In this document: in pieces, positions 19,401 through 24,170 of the stretch | Layout: every line of letters starts with the position of its first letter | Numbering within the stretch: the first letter of the stretch is position 1 | Virus record (IMG/VR): IMGVR_UViG_3300020421_000138 | Location: 1-24,170 of that record | Source of the DNA: a virus | Reading direction: 5' to 3' (one strand) | Length of the DNA stretch: 24,170 nt | Program-made: the position numbers and the translations under genes | The notes under the pieces: generated by a model | Databases searched by the model: none | What the model was told of the DNA's origin: nothing | Seen by the model: only the letters and a program-made list of their open reading frames with translations

Positions 19401-21788
19401 TGGGAACACAAATCTATCTGTTGCAGTAGCAACAACTCCACCAGTAGATGTTGAATCAAATTCAACTACCTGCTGACTCTTCCTCATCTTCGCTTTTAGT
19501 ATAGCAGTTGTATTATTACCACCCACAATTCTCACAGTAGGCGTAGTTTCGTAATCAACACCCGTAGTATCTAAGAAAACACCAGTAAGTATACCCTCTA
19601 CCTGCGCTATAACAGATGCACCTACTCCAGTATGACCAGCTTGTGTGACATTGATGCGTGGTGGATTCACAACATCATAATCTGAACCTTGGTTCAAAAC
19701 ATCAACACTTTCTAAAGGACCAAAACGAATTAGATCTGACGATTTATATGAATGTGCTTCTACACCGTTTACAAATAAACCAATACCACCCTGTACAGTT
19801 TTTTCCTTATTAGGAGAAAATTCAGGTTCATTGAACCTCTTCAATAGTTTCTGTGGTCCTAAAGATGTCCCAGACACCTCAAATGGGGTCAGGAAGTGGG
19901 TAGAAACACCTGCTAAGTCATTTCCTATGAATGCAGTAACAAACTGTCCTCTACGAACGTTTTCAGCAGTGTATGATAATTTGATTATATTATCATTAAT
20001 TTTTCTCACATAATATGGTTGACCTTCATTCAAATTAGTTAGAGTAGATATTCCTGATGATGTATAAACAACAAGATCACCATCATGCAAATTATGATCA
20101 GTAATGTTTATCTCTACAGTAGTCGTACTTAGTCCAATATTATCAAATGAACGAATTCTCTTTTGCGGATCTATAGTCCAATGTGGTAAACTGTTAGACG
20201 CAACATATAGGGTTTCTTCCTGAGAATAAGTATTTTGTACATCTGCAGTATATCCATCTGCGGAAAGTTTCAACTTTCTGCGAATCCTATACTCTGGACT
20301 TGCACCTATAGTAGGACAGTTTACAGTAATACGTTTAGGAAGTGCATCCCAAACAAAAGTCAATGTACCATCTAGTACATTGCCATCAATATCAATAACC
20401 TCAAGTTCATCACCAACATATAATTGATGATCTGCATCTAAGTCAAAGTTATAGTTATTGGGAGATACTAAAGTATATCCATCAACATTATATGTTGAAG
20501 CAGTATTGTATATCCATGTAGTCCATTTCAGTTGATCTTTTGGTTTACCTAAAGTCTTGACATTAACATTACTATCTTTCTTTTGGTTTATTGCTTCACC
20601 AACAAACTTACTCAACACACCAAGAACACGTAATTGAACCTCTTTGTCTGGGTTTCCATCTTCATAAGAGTATGCAATCAATCCAGATCTAACAGTAGAA
20701 CCAACACCACATGGTTCAGAAATGTTTATTCCCGTAAACTGTGTATAGTTTTTACCTGTATAATCAATTGTTCTATCTTCATATGACAAAGATCCTGTAG
20801 AACCAAATCCAACAGTAGAATCAACGTTCAGTATTGTCGCACCAACAGGAGCATTTTTGGTTATAAATGTCTTACCTGCTTGCTTGAACTTACCAATAGT
20901 AGTTCCTCTTGATACACCAATTTTATAATATGACTTATCACCAACTACAGCACGTTCTACATTGTAGATAGAACCACTAGTCTGAAGTGGGATAGTATCC
21001 TGAATCAAACTCTGTCCTTCAATTTTAAGTGGATCTCCAGTAATAAGTTCGCATATTAGAACATCATTGACAATATAATCTGCATCTGATGGTTTAACAA
21101 GATACTTAGATGGTTGAATCATTTCAACCGTCTCACCATATAACGCACCAAATAATATTTTGAATGCTTCCTCTGTACCTTTAGACTTATAGAAGTCTTT
21201 TGCTTGTCTTATAAAATTACTTTGATTTATTTCTTCATCAAGATTTCTCTCAACAAATCCTGGTAATACTTGTTGTTTTAGTTTCTTTCTAAATTGAGTT
21301 AGAAAAACATTAGATAGATTGGTAACTCTGGCATCCACAGGATGAGTACCAATACCACTATTAGTAAAAGTAAGATATTCTGGCGAGTTAGTTTTAGCAT
21401 TATTCTCAATTCCACTGAAACCACGAACACATCCTGTAAAAGATGTATCTGTCTTACCTGTATATGTTATTATCTCATCATTAATCTTCAACAATCCCCA
21501 TTGACTAGGCCAACCTGAAGTTGAATCAACGTGAATCGTATCCTGTTTACCATTGGCATATTGCGATACAGATGTGAACCCAATTAAGTTCTCATTGTTT
21601 AGAAAGTTAAGTCCTTTATATTCTACTAAATTATGAGCAATATCTATCGCACCTCCCTGATATTCTTGGGAAAGATAGTATTGTTTTAGAAACTCACCGA
21701 ATAGAGGGTTCTCGTTGTCAATGGATTCAGGGACTTGGCTCTGAATAACCTCATTGATCTTAACCTTGGTAAAAGATGTTGTTATCAT
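13452..21788 (-). CDS. Giant gp7-like baseplate wedge protein with YHYH-like domain (2778 aa)
   Basis: The gene directly follows gp6 with no gap, the position of T4 gene 7. Near the N-terminus, ENPLFGEFLKQYYLSQEYQG (about 26-45) and FIRQAKDFYKSKGTEEAFKI plus LFGALYGETVEM (about 191-223) resemble FCEAYIQYLSDGYGTQYN and FYSTKGIEASYKFLFKVLYN, which lie in the C-terminal part of T4 gp7 (1032 residues). The middle has repeated 'YYVVKIDD', 'RG..GT' and 'G.NY..PP.v' modules. A YHYH-like domain lies at about 1180-1290: PIIGWAYDGHPIYGPYG at 1184-1200, DEHNGRF near 1248-1254, GTYAYYTT at 1263-1270. The C-terminus (about 2430-2766) shows three divergent copies of an approximately 80-residue domain. It is almost three times as long as T4 gp7. 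The wedge role is inferred from position and the short gp7-like region, and the other domains have no known function here. Confidence 0.85.
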   Translation of the reverse strand: MITTSFTKVKINEVIQSQVPESIDNENPLFGEFLKQYYLSQEYQGGAIDIAHNLVEYKGLNFLNNENLIGFTSVSQYANGKQDTIHVDSTSGWPSQWGLLKINDEIITYTGKTDTSFTGCVRGFSGIENNAKTNSPEYLTFTNSGIGTHPVDARVTNLSNVFLTQFRKKLKQQVLPGFVERNLDEEINQSNFIRQAKDFYKSKGTEEAFKILFGALYGETVEMIQPSKYLVKPSDADYIVNDVLICELITGDPLKIEGQSLIQDTIPLQTSGSIYNVERAVVGDKSYYKIGVSRGTTIGKFKQAGKTFITKNAPVGATILNVDSTVGFGSTGSLSYEDRTIDYTGKNYTQFTGINISEPCGVGSTVRSGLIAYSYEDGNPDKEVQLRVLGVLSKFVGEAINQKKDSNVNVKTLGKPKDQLKWTTWIYNTASTYNVDGYTLVSPNNYNFDLDADHQLYVGDELEVIDIDGNVLDGTLTFVWDALPKRITVNCPTIGASPEYRIRRKLKLSADGYTADVQNTYSQEETLYVASNSLPHWTIDPQKRIRSFDNIGLSTTTVEINITDHNLHDGDLVVYTSSGISTLTNLNEGQPYYVRKINDNIIKLSYTAENVRRGQFVTAFIGNDLAGVSTHFLTPFEVSGTSLGPQKLLKRFNEPEFSPNKEKTVQGGIGLFVNGVEAHSYKSSDLIRFGPLESVDVLNQGSDYDVVNPPRINVTQAGHTGVGASVIAQVEGILTGVFLDTTGVDYETTPTVRIVGGNNTTAILKAKMRKSQQVVEFDSTSTGGVVATATDRFVFPEPHGLKDAEEIIYDSNGSTTIGIGITPGNLVDTAPYYVVKIDDFQIHIAESRTKALAGIGTIGLVSSGGGLQRFKTTERRNKVDTVEIENVGYFKNREVTTSTVGVNTFTNRVIINNHGFETDEVIKYSAASQAGNPSSAIGGLTSGNEYYIHKIDDNTFRVKTSIGSTVTIPFTNPGLGVHIFQDPPIVIEIDGRQGISTANATASPIIRGSITAVHVKQKGSEFGSTVINDNNKPFITAVVGTEAYLQAFVVNGRIDQILVLGGGENFFSEPEVTISGDGVGAKAKAIVSGGKITAITMIDKGAGYTQPKTAVTVKTPGENAIFNSNLKQWTVNQIDRYARYGDVKDDDGYYGNVKDSDLGNPYINYYVPRNLRDHLGDVGQDHSPIIGWAYDGHPIYGPYGVVDGQLKYLESGYIKITSQRIDGPSITKYPAGFFCEDFVYVDGVGDLDEHNGRFAATPEFPNGTYAYYTTVESTTINNPTSPFNGVRPPVFPYIIGDSYYSTPDEFNIGFDSDQDLDPIKLDLVRNTKPYNIPEYEFITNSNKNTNINSKIVKTRTGAIEQISLNVKGKNYNVGDKLVFDNQGTTGIGALGKVSEVGGPGITTFTTSITIIDDITLIVDGQTVTGIATFPHNLPDDAVIEIIGISTSTHKALETKAKIDVKSVNTSLAQPMTTAALSGLTTSVFITDWMSSGIYKFRINDYVKIEDEELRILNFDVPNNRLEMFRGQNGTIAVAHTSGCKIEKFQTDFTYPLSNPINLSTPEDIQYYFDAESYVGYGMTFGVGIGTTVSVMLQGGNQTTKHPTSQYKDKFIPTRTVYLPKHQFQNGEKVTYSPGAGTSMSYQTDAMKRVNANFIRPLPPELYLQVIDNSLVGIVTTQSGIGSDLQRVMLSGGVSIGNTHSFKTQRGEIKAQARIVEVTATTADTHTFKRGDVIDFSVVSSGTSAVEAKYDPGTRIVKLGMEGSDTSKWIENPPFTQPRGNKLQINTADASLDNTKLEFFLDPNFNKSFVGSGVSTIEIESTGIPGTANSKTTVHFTEQAPDVLYYKFKPLQNSKIIETNTDIRDYSKIIVENSRFNGRHSITTTTDTTFRWLMDRIPERVGYSSANQINYTTSSPTITGPVGKILLQGGGYDYNDIPNVSIASTTGSGAGLKAFGSDIGAIDEVQIVDFGFDYPSDATLQPQAEVPQILFLKDNFSVGSVAITSTGKNYLSTPNFVIYNSETDTVNQDAKFESTLTGSSITDIRVITRGGSLSSGDNDLIPIDNTNGVGIVSATYSDPTVTLRLQTPPTGFTTSNPLPFAVGDKVFVENLGVTTGFGYNSSDHGYEFFTLTGVNTAIGNANGATITYEVKKNAGTHDYQKYGTVSNNKDLAKFKLNLVESEFLTGEPVVSSSGYEGIVVKGEGKTKNVLRVNTLVGFNTSDTIKGKFSSAGGTIESTKSYEGHFELDSSTERPFGWERDTGKLSDFYQRVQDNDYYQHFAYSLKSFVGISSWSEPVDSLAHIAGFKKHSDLLINSVPLGIGVTRYGDTSPPPIGISSGAGGVVLIDEEASLYNKYQYDLVTENTNQEQTISDEVTFLSGRFGDAIICNTNRVLDIDDLSPQFYTDPNLVRSVELDTFDMITGGPGGDGINVVKYYAQVVLDVSAGISFNATQYSEFVIFHDGTNAYINTYGELSDASDLGEFEVTTSGPLASVLFVPSNSAYSYDITFHKEIITNSVGVATTSFGLVEMTGKTTQLVVYGSLVNQDIYHIDATKYKSGTILVSARATGQEREVDEFTWLANGAGNVMYTNYGLMDSDTSCGTFNMNMQSNTLKLRHTPPVGVAVTVSTFMRNVGVAQTVSGTGITDSYEVGDTSLSTTYTTIASASTPDHKIISQKSYSNYTTCKYHVEIHNTTDNKYSAFLVSSNTYSDNATYNKYNNLSTHAGEERRDIGAVDVYLAGGETQLRFLPRSNKAYIVRVMEMRIDKPDQVPADVTYTF
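13490..14495 (-). repeat. Three tandem divergent copies of an ~80-residue domain at the C-terminus of the 2778-aa protein
   Basis: Approximate residues 2432-2512, 2552-2630 and 2681-2766 share one pattern: a beta strand, a central Tyr/Asn-rich turn, an acidic 'D.G.f' step, a 'L.F.P' strand and a final 'a..v..' strand. Key pieces are FHDGTNAYINTYGELSDASD / VLFVPSNSAYSYDITF, then LANGAGNVMYTNYGLMDSDT / LKLRHTPPVGVAVTVSTFM, then ATYNKYNNLSTHAGEERRDI / LRFLPRSNKAYIVRVMEM. The copies are too diverged to see at DNA level. Their edges are approximate. Confidence 0.55.
17910..18260 (-). other. YHYH-like domain within the 2778-aa protein
   Basis: The core signature of the YHYH family (PF14240, function unknown) is visible in order: a 'P.iGwAyDG.PIYGpyG' block at 1184-1200, an 'LDEhNGRf' block near 1247-1254, a 'G.YhYh.T' block read here as GTYAYYTT at 1263-1270, and a 'FPYiiG' block soon after. 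The two His of the family's name motif are replaced by Ala and Tyr. Confidence 0.75.
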
Positions 21789-23669
21789 TTATCGAGTCTT
21801 CTTACCGTTTTGGTAGCTAGATTGTGGATCATATCTTGTGCCAGAAGTATTAGCACCTGATGAGATAGAGTCTTCTCTCATATAGAAGTTACTCTTAGAT
21901 ACATCAAACTGTAAATATAACTCTTTACGTGCCAGAACATCATTTGATAGTGGAATTGCTTGCACTTCGATGATGTTATCCGATTCTGTAGTAGATGTTA
22001 TATTGGTAGTATCTATAATGATTTCACCCTTCTTATAATCGACACTTCCGAAGGAATCAGATATTATGCTAATCTCAGTGTCAGAAGTAATTTTGAATAA
22101 GAATAAAGTACCCTTATCAGTCCCTTCTATAACACTATCTGAGAAATAAACTGTACCTTCAATACCAGATACTGTAAATCCAGTAGACTTGATATTGTAG
22201 TTACTTTCTCCACGATAAAATTCATTATCAAAACATAACTCGTATTGAGCCCATTGATCTATTTGTGCTTCAAGATTTCTTCTTATTCTTACAGTAGTAA
22301 TGTTTGATGTGATAGAGTTACTAACATTATCAATCATTGCCTGTACCTTACTATACTTAAATCTACCTCCAAACTTATTCAATTCCATCCCAGACGCAAA
22401 TGTAGTAAGAGAAGACATAACTTCACTCTTCAAATTCTCCTTATCACCTACAAAGTTTGCGTTATAGTACACATAACTATCAATTTCAACATACAAAAAC
22501 TTCAGATCTATCAACTCAGGAACAATTCCTGCTACAGAATAACTTTTTAGAGATCCTAAAATCTGTTTTTTAGTAAACTCAGATAAGAATGAACCATTTT
22601 TAGGTTTAGAAGCGATATAAACCCTACCATATTTCGGTGGATCTAGTTCTTCACCACCAAATGCACTTATAGATTCAATATTTGGGTACACTGAAGGTAT
22701 AATTGCTTCATAATCAGACGCTGTTACTGCTCTATGCTGTGCAGAATACACTCTAGGAGCGTAATAACGAAGACTTCTAATGTCTTCTATCTCATCACCG
22801 TTCTCAGATGGGAAGTTGGGAGTGATAACAGAGAAATATCCTGATAAATCTGCTCCATCTTGGTCAATAATAGTACCTGAAAATTTCAATGCAGATACAC
22901 CATTACCATCTTTACCTTCTGTCTTGATGTAACTAATATCTACTACATTACCATTGGTCAATTTCTTACCAAATATACCATCGCCAAATAAAACTTCATA
23001 TTTCTCATCAGTAGTTTCCTGAATCAAAAAGATGTTAGATGTTGAAGTGATACCAATAATATTATCTACCAACTTATACTCAGTTATTGTTGTACTAGCA
23101 TTACTTTCTCTAATGTTTACTCTAATAGTAGATGTATCTACACTATCATTTGGAAGAACGAAACGTTGATTGGGTTGAGAATCATTTACAACAAATTGAG
23201 TCTCTAAGAACTGACCCTGATATATGTCTATCGTACCTTCAGAAACACCATTGACAGAAGCACTAGTAACCTTTTCTGGTATAGAAAATATATAATTGAC
23301 ATCATTCACTCCACCATTAGCTATAACACCTGGTTGAAATGTAATAGTAGTAGCAGATGTACTAATACCTGTTAGGTTGAATGTTGCTGTTGTAGTTGAT
23401 GCTCTCTTCGATCTTGGAACATAACCAATATTACGTGCAAGAGATACAACGTTCTCTCTAAGAGTTGCTGAGTCAATGAAAGTCTCATTGACAACCATGT
23501 TTGTATTATATGCAGTAAGATATGAATTATACGCTAATAGATTTACAATAACAGATAAGTTAGAACCCTCAAAGTCCATATCTGAGAAGTTTGAGTTTTC
23601 TCTCAGATAGTCTTTTATCGAAGATTTTATATCCTCAAAATTTAAATTGGTAAATTGCTGTAGTGCCAT
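21789..23669 (-). CDS. gp6: Baseplate wedge subunit gp6 (626 aa)
   Basis: gp6 is the central wedge protein that joins neighbouring wedges into the inner baseplate ring. Close matches to T4 gp6 (660 residues) are clear. FEDIKSSIKDYL at 11-22 is followed by DMDFEGSNLSVIVNLLAYNS at 30-49 (T4 DYDFEGSRLNVLCDLLAYNT) and IGYVPRSKRAS at 81-91 (T4 NGYLPTSKSA). YEVLFGDGIFG at 224-234 is followed by EGKDGNGV at 251-258 (T4 NGADANGAVGF). The baseplate-J-like RAVTASDYEAIIPSVYPNIE at 313-332 leads to YGRVYIASKPKNG at 347-359 (T4 CVTATDYDTFV...GYAFIAAKPKSG). The length is normal for the family. Its ATG overlaps the TAA of gp25 as TAATG, with AAGG about seven bases upstream, so the two are probably made by coupled translation. 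The gp7-like gene follows with no gap. Confidence 0.95.
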   Translation of the reverse strand: MALQQFTNLNFEDIKSSIKDYLRENSNFSDMDFEGSNLSVIVNLLAYNSYLTAYNTNMVVNETFIDSATLRENVVSLARNIGYVPRSKRASTTTATFNLTGISTSATTITFQPGVIANGGVNDVNYIFSIPEKVTSASVNGVSEGTIDIYQGQFLETQFVVNDSQPNQRFVLPNDSVDTSTIRVNIRESNASTTITEYKLVDNIIGITSTSNIFLIQETTDEKYEVLFGDGIFGKKLTNGNVVDISYIKTEGKDGNGVSALKFSGTIIDQDGADLSGYFSVITPNFPSENGDEIEDIRSLRYYAPRVYSAQHRAVTASDYEAIIPSVYPNIESISAFGGEELDPPKYGRVYIASKPKNGSFLSEFTKKQILGSLKSYSVAGIVPELIDLKFLYVEIDSYVYYNANFVGDKENLKSEVMSSLTTFASGMELNKFGGRFKYSKVQAMIDNVSNSITSNITTVRIRRNLEAQIDQWAQYELCFDNEFYRGESNYNIKSTGFTVSGIEGTVYFSDSVIEGTDKGTLFLFKITSDTEISIISDSFGSVDYKKGEIIIDTTNITSTTESDNIIEVQAIPLSNDVLARKELYLQFDVSKSNFYMREDSISSGANTSGTRYDPQSSYQNGKKTR

Positions 23670-24073
23670 TATAGCCTTGTAGGTTCTAGTACAAAGGTGA
23701 TTGACTGAGTAGGTGCTGACAATCCAACTAAGTCATAATTTATAGTAACTTCTAAAGAATTATTATCTGGATCCGAATTTACCTCTACATCTTGTAAGGT
23801 TATTCTAGGTTCCCAGTTAGATAATACTAACTCCACTTCAGTTTTTATTGGATCAATAAACGTATCATCAGCTAATTCAAACAAAGCATCAGTAACTCTA
23901 GTTCCCAATAAAGGATTGAAAACAGTTTCTCCAACATGAATACGCACTAAATTTTGAACTGAACGCTTTATAGCATCTTCGTTCTTCAGTGCAGGAATAT
24001 CACGAGTAACAGGGTGTTTGCTAAAGGACAATGAAATGTCTTTGAAACCTTGAGAAAACCGTTGTATGGCCAC
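23669..24073 (-). CDS. gp25: Baseplate wedge subunit gp25 (134 aa)
   Basis: gp25 is a small GPW/gp25-family (lysozyme-like fold, no enzyme activity expected) wedge protein that helps connect the baseplate to the sheath. The key block is FNPLLGTRVTDALFELADD at 52-70 (T4 FDPEFGCDLSDQLFENMTP). It is followed by the EPRI motif at 88-91 and a beta C-terminus with LEVTINYDLVG. Length is as in T4 (132). The start is GTG: an in-frame TAA lies nine bases upstream and there is no other Met codon in the protein. The ribosome site is weak. It is the first gene after a strong terminator and two promoter-like boxes, so it likely heads this late transcript. In T4 itself gene 25 lies away from gene 6, so the 25-6 pairing reflects the marine T4-like layout. 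Confidence 0.93.
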   Translation of the reverse strand: MAIQRFSQGFKDISLSFSKHPVTRDIPALKNEDAIKRSVQNLVRIHVGETVFNPLLGTRVTDALFELADDTFIDPIKTEVELVLSNWEPRITLQDVEVNSDPDNNSLEVTINYDLVGLSAPTQSITFVLEPTRL

Positions 24074-24093
24074 TAGTTGTTACGATCTCGGTT

Positions 24094-24110
24094 TATTTAG
24101 TTCTATTTAG
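24094..24110 (-). promoter_or_regulatory. Tandem late-promoter-like boxes (2 x CTAAATA)
   Basis: The minus strand reads CTAAATAGAACTAAATAAAC: two CTAAATA boxes exactly ten bases apart, at 24104-24110 and 24094-24100. They lie between the terminator and the GTG of gp25. The inner box ends 20 bases before that start, the same spacing as at the fibre-like gene. They resemble the T4 late element TATAAATA. Confidence 0.5.
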
Positions 24111-24113
24111 AGC

Positions 24114-24139
24114 AAAAAAAAGACCCTCTATTGAGGGTC
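24114..24139 (-). terminator. Rho-independent terminator upstream of gp25
   Basis: On the minus strand a perfect seven-base-pair stem GACCCTC / GAGGGTC with a four-base loop (AATA) is followed directly by eight T residues. This is a classic intrinsic terminator. It would end the transcript of the gene to the right of the window and isolate the gp25 operon. The reverse direction has no T tract, so it acts on the minus strand only. Confidence 0.88.
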
Positions 24140-24170
24140 GTCTTCATAACCGAGGTATTTGACTTCTATT
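24128..24170 (-). CDS. Possible C-terminal end of an upstream gene (cut by window edge)
   Basis: One minus-strand frame runs from the right edge through IEVKYLGYEDDPQ to a TAG at 24128-24130, inside the terminator hairpin. A gene end overlapping its own terminator is common in compact phage genomes, and the peptide looks protein-like. An alternative frame ends sooner (NRSQIPRL, then TGA). Only 13 residues are visible, so identity cannot be judged. Confidence 0.4.
   Translation of the reverse strand, partial: IEVKYLGYEDDPQ

Noticed and set aside
1-24170. DNA-level tandem repeats or CRISPR-like arrays suggested by recurring accagt/agtacc words
   Set aside because: The words reflect Gly-Thr-Val-rich protein repeats and codon preference. 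There is no fixed repeat-spacer spacing.
1-24170. tRNA genes, integrase, transposase or host-derived metabolic genes
   Set aside because: The genes leave almost no free space, and no cloverleaf, inverted-repeat ends or enzyme motifs were seen.

Overview
The window is part of the late structural region of a T4-like contractile-tailed marine bacteriophage. The base composition is AT-rich. Every supported gene lies on the minus strand, so transcription runs from high to low coordinates. Four proteins resemble T4 baseplate-wedge proteins: gp25, gp6, gp8, and gp7 over part of its length. The large size of several proteins, the DUF4815-type protein, the YHYH-like domain and the fibre start MANPVLQFKRGN... 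fit cyanobacterial or SAR11 (Pelagibacter) myoviruses. Nothing here, such as photosynthesis genes or tRNAs, settles the host.

Layout in transcription order: a possible end of an upstream gene, closed by a strong intrinsic terminator (24114-24139); a short spacer with two late-promoter-like boxes; gp25 (GTG start); gp6; a 2778-residue gp7-like protein; a 1045-residue structural protein; gp8 (GTG start); a 2365-residue DUF4815-type protein; a possible 44-residue overlapping ORF; three small proteins of 69, 113 and 132 residues; and a fibre-like gene cut by the left edge. Genes are packed with gaps of 0 to about 35 bases, and two TAATG stop/start overlaps are present. No stretch over 300 bases lacks a gene. 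The only non-coding space of note is about 95 bases at the right edge.

Working together, gp25, gp6 and the gp7-like protein should form the wedge core. gp8 should sit on the wedge periphery. The 2365-residue and smaller downstream proteins probably form tail pins, fibre connectors or fibres. The giant proteins share recurring sequence modules (an 'IDDE...RG..GT' module, a 'YY.vKIDDN' module, Gly-rich 'GSGY' modules and an 'LQKP..Y.F.GG' module), which suggests growth by module duplication and exchange. I see no defence, mobile, CRISPR or RNA-gene system in this window. The main interest is the architecture of the giant proteins, one overlooked overlapping small ORF and a recurring CTAAATA/ATAAATA promoter-like box. 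Comparisons with T4 proteins are from memory of those sequences, not from a search.
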